Positions 56,458-64,000 of a stretch of 64,000 bases of DNA are shown piece by piece. The stretch lies in contig SVLU01000003.1 of assembly GCA_015067795.1 (NCBI GenBank), positions 34,006-98,005 of the forward strand. The letters run 5' to 3'. Position numbers and translations under genes: made by a program. Within the stretch, counting starts at the first letter, position 1. Every line of letters starts with the position of its first letter. The notes beneath the pieces are model-generated. The model did no database searches. It was not told where the DNA came from and was given only the letters and a program-made list of their open reading frames with translations. Source of the stretch: Oscillospiraceae bacterium (GTDB taxonomy: Bacteria > Bacillota > Clostridia > Oscillospirales > Oscillospiraceae).

Positions 56458-57636
56458 TTACTGATGGAGAACTCTGAACATAGACTGGATTTCTGCGTAC
56501 TTATAAGCGCTAACCGCTTCACCCTTAGTCATAGGAGCGGTGATCCATGCGTATTCTCCGTTCTCGCTGCCCAGCAGCTCGCCGAGACCGATGTCCTTCT
56601 TAGTGCGGACATACCAGGTGTACTGAAGATCATCGGCATTGCCGACAAGTCCTTCAATACCCTCAGCCCATGCAGGAGCCTTTGGATCGTGAAGATGCTT
56701 AACAGCATCCATAGCGTCAGCCACAACCGCACTAGCAGTAGGCATCTTGCCTGCACCCGGACCGTAGAACATGGCAGTACCGATGGCGTTGCCCTTAACA
56801 ACGATACCGTTCATAACATCTTCAACACCGGCAACAAGGTCTTCCTCAGGTACGAGATGAGGAGCAACATAGGCGTAAACCTTGCCATCTTGCTCCAAAG
56901 CTCTGCCCAGAAGCTTTATCTTGCAGTTCTTACCGGCTGCAAAAGCAACGTCAGCGGCAGTAACATCAAGAATACCCTCAGTTGGGACCTGGTCGGGATA
57001 AACGTGGTTGCCAAAGCACATGGCAGCTAAAATGCAGATCTTTCTGCATACGTCGTGACCTTCAACGTCAGCGGCAGGATTAGCTTCCGCATAACCCAAC
57101 TCCTGAGCCTGCTTGAGAGCAACGTCAAAAGCGAGACCGTTTCTGATCATCTGAGTAAGAATATAATTTGTAGTACCGTTAAGGATACCGTAAATTTCAG
57201 TAATGCTGTTGGCAGCAAGACACTGTTCAATAGGTCTGATGATCGGCACACCGCCGCCAACGCAAGCCTCGAAGAAATAACTTGCACCGTTTTCCTCAGC
57301 GATATCCATAAGCTCGATACCGTGTGTAGCAACAAGTTCTTTATTGGAGGTAACGACAGACTTTCCTTTTTTCAAAGCACGCTTGGTGAACTCGTAAGCA
57401 ACACCGACACCACCGATAGTTTCAATAACAATCTTAACTTCAGGATCGTTTTCCACAACGGAGAAGTCTTTTACCACAAGATTGCCAAACTTACTGTCAG
57501 GAAAATCTCTGATATCAACGATATATTTAAGGCTGATACCACCGGTAGTTCGGGTAATCTTATCCTCGTTCATGCTCAGGACTTCTGCTACGCCCGAGCC
57601 AACAACGCCGAAGCCAAGTATTGCCGCTTTTACCAT
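56458..57636 (-). CDS. hom: Homoserine dehydrogenase
   Basis: It reduces aspartate semialdehyde to homoserine for threonine and methionine synthesis. Visible are the NAD(P) motif AILGFGVVGSGVAEVL, SNKELVATHG, the catalytic region GGGVPIIRPIEQCLAANSI, NGTTNYILTQM, the LGYAEANPAADVEGHD signature and KIKLLGRA. At 392 residues it is shorter than the usual 430. A C-terminal substrate- or product-binding part remains (YTWYVRTKKD, MTKGEAVSAYKYAEIQSMFRVL), but a full ACT domain is not evident. GAGGG precedes the ATG. Homoserine made here can feed MetY. Confidence 0.94.
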   Translation of the reverse strand: MVKAAILGFGVVGSGVAEVLSMNEDKITRTTGGISLKYIVDIRDFPDSKFGNLVVKDFSVVENDPEVKIVIETIGGVGVAYEFTKRALKKGKSVVTSNKELVATHGIELMDIAEENGASYFFEACVGGGVPIIRPIEQCLAANSITEIYGILNGTTNYILTQMIRNGLAFDVALKQAQELGYAEANPAADVEGHDVCRKICILAAMCFGNHVYPDQVPTEGILDVTAADVAFAAGKNCKIKLLGRALEQDGKVYAYVAPHLVPEEDLVAGVEDVMNGIVVKGNAIGTAMFYGPGAGKMPTASAVVADAMDAVKHLHDPKAPAWAEGIEGLVGNADDLQYTWYVRTKKDIGLGELLGSENGEYAWITAPMTKGEAVSAYKYAEIQSMFRVLHQ

Positions 57637-57705
57637 AGTGATTCCCTCTTTCTTTTTATGTATAGTAAGTCAAAATTAGTGCATATTAAAAATAATATGC
57701 AATAT

Positions 57706-57734
57706 ATTTTAACACAGCCTTCAAATGAACGCAA
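57706..57734 (-). promoter_or_regulatory. Promoter of hom-lysC
   Basis: On the minus strand TTGCGT is read as TTGCGT at 57734-57729, followed by a 17-nt spacer and TAAAAT (57711-57706). The leader of about 65 nt holds a 7-bp stem, GCATATT with AATATGC (57681-57700). Confidence 0.6.
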
Positions 57735-57806
57735 CTGTTTAATTATCTGATTTTAACAAAAACTTAACAAACTTTTGTAGCTGATACGACCATAGTGGAG
57801 GTTACT

Positions 57807-58877
57807 GTGCCTGACAGACGAATATTAAAGTTCCTTCGATTTTTATTATATGCCGCTCTGACGATTTTGGGGATATACCTGACGCTCAAGTTTCTCTTAC
57901 CCTGGACAGCCCCTTTCATACTTGCTTTTCTCACCGCCGGATGCCTTGAGCCTGCGGTCAAATATACGGAAAGCCGAATGGGTGTTAAACGCTGGTTTAC
58001 CTCCGCCCTGCTTACAGCGGTGTTCATTTCGCTGTTATTTCTTTTGGGTCAGTTTATAATCGTAGGGGCAGTAGGCGGACTATCCGAATTCGTCGCCGAC
58101 CTGCCCGAAACCGTTTCAGGCATCACTGATTCCCTGAGCTGGCTTGGTGACAGGATTTACGCCTATATCGACTCATCTCCCGTCAGCATCAGAGGGTATC
58201 TTGAAAACGCTCTTGACAGCCTCCTCCGGGGTATTCAGGAACTTCCCGGCGAGCTTTCGGGAAGTATTTTGAAATTCCTTTCGGGCATCTTTTCATATAT
58301 GCCGAAAATTCTGCTTTTCATCGGCACGTACACAGTGGGTGTTTTTTTCATCAGCAGTAATTACAACCAGGTCAGTTCGTTTCTTCTTCGTCAAATACCG
58401 AAAGACAGATGGAATAAATTCACAAAGCTGAAAGATGGAATTCTCACAACTCTTTTCAAATGGCTTAAAGCTCAGTTCATGCTCATGGGCGTAACATTTC
58501 TTGAGCTTACAGCAGGCTTTATTTTTCTGAGAATAGAACAGCCTCTGCTCATTGCAATCGTTGTGGCACTTATTGACGCACTTCCCGTGCTGGGCGTGGG
58601 TACGGTGCTTATCCCCTGGGCATTACTGCAAATCATCACCGGAAGCACCGCGATGGGCGTAGGGCTTATCGTACTTTATGGGATAGTTACTCTCATCCAC
58701 AGTCTGCTTGAACCAAAGCTTGTTGGCTCTCAGCTTGGACTTCACCCTGTTGCAACCTTGCTCGCTATGTATATCGGCTTTTCCAGCATCGGGATACCCG
58801 GAATGATACTTTTCCCAATGGGACTTATCATCGTAAAAAGATTAAATGATGACAATATCATCAGGCTATGGAGATAA
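57807..58877 (+). CDS. ytvI: YtvI-like sporulation membrane protein (AI-2E permease family)
   Basis: A 356-residue polytopic membrane protein of the AI-2E/PerM fold that matches YtvI-type sporulation proteins: FLLPWTAPFILAFLTAGCLEPAVKY near the start, VGVFFISSNYNQVSSFLLRQIPKDRW in the middle, and ALIDALPVLGVGTVLIPWALLQIITGSTAMG. LLEPKLVGSQLGLHPVATLLAMYIG follows. I use GTG 57807, preceded by GTGGAGG; the GTG at 57795 lies in that site. It is the first gene of a plus-strand group running to the TetR gene. Confidence 0.85.
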   Translation: MPDRRILKFLRFLLYAALTILGIYLTLKFLLPWTAPFILAFLTAGCLEPAVKYTESRMGVKRWFTSALLTAVFISLLFLLGQFIIVGAVGGLSEFVADLPETVSGITDSLSWLGDRIYAYIDSSPVSIRGYLENALDSLLRGIQELPGELSGSILKFLSGIFSYMPKILLFIGTYTVGVFFISSNYNQVSSFLLRQIPKDRWNKFTKLKDGILTTLFKWLKAQFMLMGVTFLELTAGFIFLRIEQPLLIAIVVALIDALPVLGVGTVLIPWALLQIITGSTAMGVGLIVLYGIVTLIHSLLEPKLVGSQLGLHPVATLLAMYIGFSSIGIPGMILFPMGLIIVKRLNDDNIIRLWR

Positions 58878-58880
58878 AAC

Positions 58881-59237
58881 GTGGAAAAACAAAAGACAAA
58901 ATTTGCAGTATCCGGAGCGATAGCAGGTCTTATAAACGGCTTTTTCGGAAGCGGCGGTGGAATGGCACTTGTGCCTCTTTATATTCGCTGGCTGAAAATG
59001 CCTGAAAGACAGGCTTTCGCATCCTCTGTCTGCACAATACTTCCCCTGTGCATCGTGTCCTCTGTCGTATACTTTGCAAAGCAAGCCATTGACCTTAACG
59101 CCGCCGTTCCCTATCTCGCAGGCGGACTGCTGGGTGGAATACTGGGAGGACTGATTTTCAAGAAAATCCCCATGGGACTTATACGCAAAGCCTTTGCACT
59201 TTTGATAATCTACGGCGGAGTACGCTCGCTGTTATGA
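58881..59237 (+). CDS. Half-size TauE/SafE (TSUP) transporter subunit A
   Basis: A 118-residue membrane protein equal to the N-terminal repeat of a TauE/SafE anion exporter: about four helices with the repeat motif GLINGFFGSGGGMALVPLYI and the LAGGLLGGILGGLIFKKIP helix. A GTG start lies 3 nt after ytvI, and its end overlaps the second half by 4 nt (ATGA). A normal TSUP protein is about 250 residues with two such repeats in one chain. Here they are two genes, so a heterodimer is likely. The substrate (sulfite, sulfonate or another anion) is unknown. Confidence 0.85.
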   Translation: MEKQKTKFAVSGAIAGLINGFFGSGGGMALVPLYIRWLKMPERQAFASSVCTILPLCIVSSVVYFAKQAIDLNAAVPYLAGGLLGGILGGLIFKKIPMGLIRKAFALLIIYGGVRSLL

Positions 59238-59599
59238 GCTTTGTAATCAACGCTGCCGCAGGCTTCCTCTGCGGAATAATCTCGGGCTTCGGTATAGGCG
59301 GCGGAACTCTGCTTGTAATTTACATGACCAATCTCGCCATGGTCCCCCAAAGCACCGCACAGGGCATAAATCTTTTATACTTCCTCCCAACCTCATCGGG
59401 AGCGTTGATCTCCCATTTCAAAAGAAAGCTAATCCACCCCATGGTGGTCTGGTCGATTTTGGCAGGTATCGTAACCACCGCCTTGGGGGCATACGCCGCA
59501 AATGTGATAGAAGGCGTATGGTTAAAAAAAGCCTACGGCATATTTCTGCTGTACATCGGTATAAGAGAACTGTTCTCAAAACGACAAAAGCAGCAATAA
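59234..59599 (+). CDS. Half-size TauE/SafE (TSUP) transporter subunit B
   Basis: A 121-residue membrane protein equal to the C-terminal TSUP repeat, with FLCGIISGFGIGGGTLLVIYMTNL, AQGINLLYFLPTSSGALISHFKRK and AYGIFLLYIGIREL. Both halves keep the G-x-G-G-G repeat motif, so neither is degenerate. Coupling to subunit A by ATGA supports equal production of both. Confidence 0.85.
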   Translation: MSFVINAAAGFLCGIISGFGIGGGTLLVIYMTNLAMVPQSTAQGINLLYFLPTSSGALISHFKRKLIHPMVVWSILAGIVTTALGAYAANVIEGVWLKKAYGIFLLYIGIRELFSKRQKQQ

Positions 59600-59626
59600 C
59601 CTCCTGTTATAATAGCGGCAGGAGGT
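59599..59626 (+). promoter_or_regulatory. Hairpin that hides the TetR-gene ribosome-binding site
   Basis: ACCTCCTG (59599-59606) pairs perfectly with CAGGAGGT (59619-59626), which is the ribosome-binding site of the TTG-started TetR gene. A TATAAT sits in the 12-nt loop. The stem could repress translation unless ribosomes ending the upstream gene open it: the TSUP-B stop codon ends at 59599. It could instead be a short protein-binding dyad. Confidence 0.6.
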
Positions 59627-59632
59627 GATTTT

Positions 59633-60175
59633 TTGTCTGAACACGAAAATCCAATGTCCATTCGCTCAAAAAACGCCCTTTCAGGTGCTTTGCTGAAGCT
59701 TATGATGACCACCCCTTTCAAAGACATCACCATCTCGGATATCACCCACAGGGCAAGACTGTCCCGCCAGACCTTTTACACCAACTTTTCCAAAAAGGAG
59801 GACATTCTCCATTACCTTGTAGAAGGTCTGTTTTGCAGATACTCAGCACAAATCTCTGAGCTTAACACTCCCCCATCATCACTATTAGTGGAATATTTCT
59901 TCTATTGGGACCTGCATCGTGATTTCCTGTCTCTGCTCTTTTGTCATGGCCTTGGGGAAATATTTCAGGAGCATAACAGAAAATTCTTCACAAGTGACGA
60001 CTCCCTTAACAGCATACTGAACACAGAAGAAATACTCCATCCATACATACGGGCAAGTCTTGCAGGTCTGACATACGAGCTTCTGTGGCTATGGCTGACC
60101 GATGAACGGGGCTTGAGCATTGACGATCTCACAATTCTGGCAAAAAATCTCCTGGCAGGAAATATATTTGTTTAG
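59633..60175 (+). CDS. TetR/AcrR-family regulator
   Basis: A 180-residue repressor-type protein. The N-terminal helix-turn-helix reads ALSGALLKLMMTTPFKDITISDITHRARLSRQTFYTNFSKKEDIL. The helical C-terminal ligand domain resembles the YxxR/DhaS-like TetR_C group (YFFYWDLHRDFLSLLFCHGLGE, SLAGLTYELLWLWL). It uses a TTG start 7 nt after AGGAGGTG. It lies downstream of the TSUP pair, which it may regulate. Confidence 0.87.
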   Translation: MSEHENPMSIRSKNALSGALLKLMMTTPFKDITISDITHRARLSRQTFYTNFSKKEDILHYLVEGLFCRYSAQISELNTPPSSLLVEYFFYWDLHRDFLSLLFCHGLGEIFQEHNRKFFTSDDSLNSILNTEEILHPYIRASLAGLTYELLWLWLTDERGLSIDDLTILAKNLLAGNIFV

Positions 60176-60226
60176 AGCAGCCATGACGCAAGGTTGTGCT
60201 CAATCCGTATGATTTCAATTTTTCTC

Positions 60227-60254
60227 TTGTGCTTATGTGTTTTTATGCTATAAT
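60227..60254 (+). promoter_or_regulatory. Promoter of the following membrane-protein gene
   Basis: TTGTGC (60227-60232), a 16-nt spacer and TGC-extended TATAAT (60249-60254) lie 53 nt before the ATG. Confidence 0.65.
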
Positions 60255-60307
60255 AGTCCCATAGGCAAAGCATTTTGGCTATATTTCCGCACAAGGAGGC
60301 ACATATA

Positions 60308-60901
60308 ATGGAAAATAAAGCTCCAAAACAGGCAAAATGGTACATGACCATCATTGGTGGTATTATCGGTCTTATTTTAGGACTCATCCCATCTGCCGCA
60401 AGCATACTTATTTTCAACGAACTGTATTTTATCTGCCTGATGTTCACACCTATTTTAGCCTGCCTTTTCATGAAGCTTCTCGGCGGTCATAAGAACGCAT
60501 GGGCTCTGGTCTATTCCGTAGTGCTGTCTATTATCAGTGCTGCACTTGCAGGCTTCATGCTTCAGGCTGATGTTCTTATTCAGTGGTACGAGCTTCCAAA
60601 GTACGAGATTATTCGTCTTTCTGCTCTTATGATTGCCGAAATTCAGACCTACGGTCCTGAAGTATTGGCAACCTTTACCAATAACATCTTCAATATCATC
60701 ATCCTCATCGGATACATCACAATCGGTGTTCTTTTCTCCTGGTCCTTTATTTTCACCAGTGCAAAGAAGAAGGAAGCTGAGGAAACCATCAAAGAAAAAG
60801 CAGAGGCTTCCGAGGGTATCGAAGAAGAATACGAATATGAATACGTCTACGAGGACGAGCTTGAAGAAGGCGATGAAACCGTTGAAGAAGTCAACGAATA
60901 A
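60308..60901 (+). CDS. Membrane protein with acidic C-terminal tail
   Basis: An unrecognised 197-residue protein with about four membrane segments (13-33, 38-53, 63-85, 120-148). The cytoplasmic tail of about 45 residues is made almost wholly of Glu, with Tyr and Val (EEEYEYEYVYEDELEEGDE). AAGGAGG precedes ATG 60308; the longer frame starts at a TTG before that site. No family comes to mind. The tail could bind cations or a basic partner. It is a single gene with its own promoter and terminator. Confidence 0.72.
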   Translation: MENKAPKQAKWYMTIIGGIIGLILGLIPSAASILIFNELYFICLMFTPILACLFMKLLGGHKNAWALVYSVVLSIISAALAGFMLQADVLIQWYELPKYEIIRLSALMIAEIQTYGPEVLATFTNNIFNIIILIGYITIGVLFSWSFIFTSAKKKEAEETIKEKAEASEGIEEEYEYEYVYEDELEEGDETVEEVNE

Positions 60902-60913
60902 TCCGAATGATCG

Positions 60914-60946
60914 AGAGTGCTCAATTCCGAATTGAGCACTCTTTTT
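60914..60946 (+). terminator. Terminator after the acidic-tail membrane protein
   Basis: A 13-bp stem, AGAGTGCTCAATT (60914-60926) with its complement (60930-60942), has a CCG loop and five T residues. Confidence 0.93.
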
Positions 60947-60960
60947 CTTTTTGGTTATAA

Positions 60961-60990
60961 TTGACAATCTCAATGTCCATGTGATAAAAT
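60961..60990 (+). promoter_or_regulatory. Promoter of the RNase J operon
   Basis: TTGACA (60961-60966), an 18-nt spacer and TAAAAT (60985-60990) predict a transcript start near 60998, giving a 5' leader of about 210 nt. Confidence 0.68.
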
Positions 60991-60997
60991 CAATTGG

Positions 60998-61211
60998 ATT
61001 GGATATACTTATCCTAAGAACGGCAATATGTGTCGGTCGCGAACCGGCTTTCAGAGTATATTAACACGCATATATAACGCATATATAATTCAGGCTAAGG
61101 GGCTTTTTTCATGGGCGAAACAGGGCTTTGGTGAGAAGAGCTGATTAGCTTTAACTTTGTGCGTTTACATAAGGCAAAATATCACTAAATCCAAAGGAGT
61201 TATATTAATTA
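60998..61211 (+). other. Long 5' leader of the RNase J gene
   Basis: About 210 nt without a long reading frame. It contains a G/C-rich stretch (GGTCGGTCGCGAACCGGC, 61034-61051), a repeated CGCATATATAA, and a seven-codon frame MGETGLW (ATG 61111, preceded by AAGGGG). I cannot match it to a known riboswitch class. A leader peptide or autoregulatory RNA element is possible. Confidence 0.4.
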
Positions 61212-62870
61212 ATGGCAGAAAAACTGAAAATTATTTCACTGGGAGGTCTCAACGAAATCGGCAAAAACCTGACGGTTTACGAATACGGTGAAGATCTTCT
61301 GGTTGTTGATTGCGGTCTCAGTTTCCCTGATGACGATATGTACGGTATTGATATTGTAATCCCCGACTTCACATATCTCATCAATAACCGTCATCGCATA
61401 AAGGCTATCGTACTCACCCACGGCCACGAGGATCACATTGGGGCAATACCTTATGTATGTCGCGAACTCAACGTTCCGATATATGCCACAAGACTCACCG
61501 TCGGCCTTGTTGAGCTTAAGCTTCAGGAGCATGGTCTGCTTAAGAAAACCACCGTCATCCCCCTTGAAGCAGGTGACGAGATCATGGCAGGCTATTTCAA
61601 GGTTGAGCTTATCCACACAAACCACAGCATTGCTGATGCTGTATCCCTTGCAATCACCACCCCTGTGGGCGTTGTGATACACACCGGCGACTTCAAAATC
61701 GACACAACACCCATAGACGGTGAAATGATCGATATTGCAAGATTTGCAGAGCTTGGCAAGAAGGGCGTTTTGGCACTTCTCTCCGACTCCACAAACGTAG
61801 AAAAGCCCGGTTATTCCGTCAGCGAAAGCCGTGTTGGCGAAAACCTCGGCGGCTTCTTCAAGGACTTTGACGGCAGAATTATCGTCACCACCTTTGCTTC
61901 CAATGTTCACAGAATTCAGCAGGTAATGAACTGCGCTTACAAATTCGGACGCAAGGTTGGCATCACAGGTCGCAGTATGGAAAACACAATCCGTGTTGCT
62001 TCCGAAATGGGTTATCTTAAAATCCCCGATGACACCATCGTGGATATGCATCATATCAAAAATATGCCAAAGGATCAGGTGGTCATCATCACCACAGGCA
62101 GTCAGGGTGAAACCATGAGTGCCCTGTACCGCATGGCATTCTCCGACCACAAGCTCATCGAAATCTCCGCTGGTGACAGGGTCATCATCTCCGCTTCCGC
62201 AATTCCCGGTAACGAAAAGATGGTAAGCAAGGTCATCAACGAGCTGTTCCGCAAGGGTGCAGAGGTTGTTTACGACAAGATGTTCGGGCTTCACGCTTCA
62301 GGTCACGCCTGTCAGGAAGAGCTTAAAATGATGATCGGCATCGTAAAGCCAAAGTATTTCATCCCTCTTCACGGTGAGCAAAGACATTTAAAGCTTCACG
62401 CAAGGCTTGCAAACCAGATGGGTATCCCCACCGAGAACATCATCATCAGCGACATCGGCAAGGTTATCGAAGTTTCCCAGCAGAACATCAAGCTCAACGG
62501 CACAGTTGAGTCAGGCAAAATTCTTGTTGACGGCAGCGGTGTAGGCGATGTTGGCAGCGTAGTTCTCAGAGACAGAAAGCACCTCGCTCAGGATGGCATG
62601 GTCGTAGCAGTTGTCGGTATTTCCTCCGAAGACGGCAGTATCACCAGCGAGCCTGAGATCATTACAAGAGGCTTTGTATACGTTAAGGAATCCGAAGAGC
62701 TTATCGCAGAGCTCAAGGAAAGAGTAATTGACGCAATTTATGATTGCCAGTGGCGTAATATCTACGATTGGTCAACGATCAAGGGTACGATCAAGGGCAA
62801 TCTCAGTGAGTATTTATATAAACAGACAAAGCGCAGTCCTATGATACTGCCGGTTGTGATGGAGACATGA
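61212..62870 (+). CDS. rnj: Ribonuclease J
   Basis: A metallo-beta-lactamase-fold RNase with 5'-exonuclease and endonuclease activity, central to mRNA decay and rRNA maturation. The 552-residue protein has the zinc motif HGHEDHIGA, the later HTGDFKID and SDSTN, and the beta-CASP insert with TTFASNVHRIQQV and TGRSMENT. HGEQRHLKLHA and the C-terminal domain follow. AAGGAG is 12 nt from the ATG, longer than ideal, so start efficiency may be controlled by the leader. The next gene overlaps by 4 nt. Confidence 0.95.
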   Translation: MAEKLKIISLGGLNEIGKNLTVYEYGEDLLVVDCGLSFPDDDMYGIDIVIPDFTYLINNRHRIKAIVLTHGHEDHIGAIPYVCRELNVPIYATRLTVGLVELKLQEHGLLKKTTVIPLEAGDEIMAGYFKVELIHTNHSIADAVSLAITTPVGVVIHTGDFKIDTTPIDGEMIDIARFAELGKKGVLALLSDSTNVEKPGYSVSESRVGENLGGFFKDFDGRIIVTTFASNVHRIQQVMNCAYKFGRKVGITGRSMENTIRVASEMGYLKIPDDTIVDMHHIKNMPKDQVVIITTGSQGETMSALYRMAFSDHKLIEISAGDRVIISASAIPGNEKMVSKVINELFRKGAEVVYDKMFGLHASGHACQEELKMMIGIVKPKYFIPLHGEQRHLKLHARLANQMGIPTENIIISDIGKVIEVSQQNIKLNGTVESGKILVDGSGVGDVGSVVLRDRKHLAQDGMVVAVVGISSEDGSITSEPEIITRGFVYVKESEELIAELKERVIDAIYDCQWRNIYDWSTIKGTIKGNLSEYLYKQTKRSPMILPVVMET

Positions 62871-63202
62871 ATATACAGATTTTCGGAAAAAACAAGTGCT
62901 TTGACACAAAAAAGGCACAGCGTTACTTCAAGGAGCGACGCATAAAATATCAGGATATTGACCTTGTGAAATACGGTATGAGCAAGGGTGAGTTTCAGAG
63001 TGTAAAGCAGGCTGTTGGTCTTAAAAACATGATAGACCCAAATGCCAAGGGCGTAGAAATGCTCACCTATCTTGCCTATGACAAAGACAAGGAGGAAAAG
63101 CTTCTGGAAAATCAGCAGTGGCTTAAAACTCCAATAGTCCGCAACGGCAGAAAGGCAACCGTGGGCTACTGTCCGGACGTATGGAAAAGCTGGGAGGACT
63201 GA
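62867..63202 (+). CDS. Spx/ArsC-like thioredoxin-fold protein
   Basis: A 111-residue ArsC/Spx-family protein. The active-site loop is NKCFDTKKAQRYF with a single cysteine (C11), so it is neither a CxxC Spx nor a thioredoxin. YQDIDLVKYGMSKGEF and LKTPIVRNGRKATVGYCPDVW complete the fold. Its role as regulator or reductase cannot be decided. It is coupled to RNase J (ATGA overlap) and followed by ybaK after 6 nt. Confidence 0.87.
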   Translation: MNIQIFGKNKCFDTKKAQRYFKERRIKYQDIDLVKYGMSKGEFQSVKQAVGLKNMIDPNAKGVEMLTYLAYDKDKEEKLLENQQWLKTPIVRNGRKATVGYCPDVWKSWED

Positions 63203-63208
63203 TGCAGA

Positions 63209-63691
63209 ATGGCTCGTAACGATAATAAGACAAACGTCATGCGTATTTTGGAGCAACATCAGATACCCTTCACTCCCCATGAATATCCAACAGGTGATAA
63301 AGCACCAAGCGGCACAGAGGTGGCTGACTATCTGAAAAAGGATCGTTACAGAGTCTATAAAACTCTTGTAACTCAGGGTGCAAGCGGTGGTAATTATGTT
63401 TTTGTTATCCCCTCCTGTGAGTCACTTGATCTGAAAAAGGCGGCTAAGGCGGCAAAGGAAAAGTATATCGAGATGATACCCCAGGCAAAGCTCCTTCCTC
63501 TTACAGGCTACATCCACGGCGGCTGCAGTCCTATCGGCATGAGAAAAAAATTCCCAACATTTTATGAGGAAGCCTGCCTGATCGAAGAAACCATCTGCGT
63601 TTCCGCCGGCAAAGTCGGCGTTCAGGTAGAGCTTGACCCAAACGAGCTTATCGCCATTACTGACGGTGTAACTATCGACCTGATCGCATAA
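63209..63691 (+). CDS. ybaK: Cys-tRNA(Pro) deacylase (YbaK/EbsC)
   Basis: A 160-residue YbaK-domain protein, which hydrolyses Cys-tRNA(Pro) formed by prolyl-tRNA synthetase errors. Landmarks are TPHEYPTGDKAPSGTEVADYL, the conserved catalytic Lys in RVYKTLVTQG, FVIPSCESLDLKKAAKA and the GYIHGGCSPIGMRKKFPT loop. GGAGG lies upstream of the ATG. It is the last gene of the RNase J operon. Confidence 0.93.
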   Translation: MARNDNKTNVMRILEQHQIPFTPHEYPTGDKAPSGTEVADYLKKDRYRVYKTLVTQGASGGNYVFVIPSCESLDLKKAAKAAKEKYIEMIPQAKLLPLTGYIHGGCSPIGMRKKFPTFYEEACLIEETICVSAGKVGVQVELDPNELIAITDGVTIDLIA

Positions 63692-63769
63692 TTCTTCTTT
63701 CGCACCACAACAATGAATGTAGTACCTTGTAACAAATTAAATATTATGTATTTGTATTTTAATCCGACA

Positions 63770-63933
63770 GGCTCCCTTGTGCAAAGGGAGCTGTCAGCCG
63801 TAAGGATGACTGCGGGATTGTAAATAAAACTGTTGCGAACTCGCCAAAATTCAGCAAAAATCGGACACTTTGTACCGCGCAATCCCTCCGTCTCGGCTAA
63901 AGCCGAGCCACCTCCCTTTACACAAGGGAGGGC
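63770..63933. repeat. Coding-free inverted pair of the GGCTCCCTT repeats (MITE-like)
   Basis: The left repeat (63770-63820, GGCTCCCTTGTGCAAAGGGA...GGGATTG) and inverted right repeat (63880-63933) share the ends of the DUF559 element at 20929-21375. Here only 59 bp of unrelated sequence separate them. The rest of 63692-64000 shows no gene and no clear terminator. Confidence 0.72.
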
Positions 63934-64000
63934 AGATTATAATATTAAGTGCAACACAAAAATAATATAGACCTCATATTAACCAGGGTGTAAAATGTAG

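Overview
The window looks like chromosome from a low-to-medium GC, Gram-positive, endospore-forming member of the Clostridia. It carries spo0A with tandem 0A boxes, spoIVA, a ytvI-like gene, comEA, RNase J and a Firmicutes-style RNase P RNA. The short-repeat families and the gene content suggest a gut Oscillospirales/Ruminococcus-like organism; that placement is inference, and no rRNA is present to test it.

Layout: 0.1-0.7 kb, a five-tRNA operon (minus). 0.7-8.2 kb, a D,D-carboxypeptidase, comEA, a two-component pair, metY, tRNA-Leu and a group of tiny genes ending in an amidase-like protein. 8.5-14.6 kb, a eukaryote-type glycogen branching enzyme, a self-regulated PadR/DUF2812 pair, a Nim-like flavin protein, a REP-associated tyrosine transposase (RAYT) and a FucO-type alcohol dehydrogenase. 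14.6-28.2 kb is accessory-looking: a leucine-rich-repeat Roc-COR GTPase with 14 near-identical 66-bp repeats, a second two-component pair, a decayed DUF559 element, rnpB, a P1B-type ATPase with altered catalytic motifs, and an MmeI-like restriction-modification enzyme followed by a HEPN-motif protein. 28.5-38.2 kb is mostly housekeeping and sporulation: fba, an aminotransferase, spoIVA, an AI-2E permease, a third two-component pair with an 11-bp-periodic operator, a TVP38 protein and spo0A.

38.5-51.0 kb holds a minus-strand run of 18 tightly packed genes for a DNA-packaging head and a contractile tail: TerS, TerL, portal, protease, decoration and capsid proteins, connectors, sheath, tube, chaperone, LysM, hub, spike, gp25, gpJ and gp48. 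It has no integrase, repressor, replication gene, lysis gene or tail fibre, and no tape-measure protein in the slot where one is expected. Its TerS is short and lacks an N-terminal helix-turn-helix. Two copies of a dispersed chromosomal repeat sit inside the operon. This is the best candidate for an undescribed system: a domesticated, possibly gene-transfer-agent-like particle beside spo0A, or else a decayed prophage.

51-64 kb returns to core metabolism: split transketolase, a histidine phosphatase, a dicarboxylate/glutamate symporter, hom-lysC, ytvI, a two-gene TauE/SafE transporter, a TetR regulator with a sequestered ribosome-binding site, RNase J with a long leader, an Spx/ArsC protein and YbaK. 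Two families of small repeats recur throughout: 26-nt GTAG-plus-hairpin REPs (the RAYT type), and about 50-bp repeats with the CTCCCTT...GGGATTG pattern, which also occur as inverted pairs around a DUF559 gene or around nothing.
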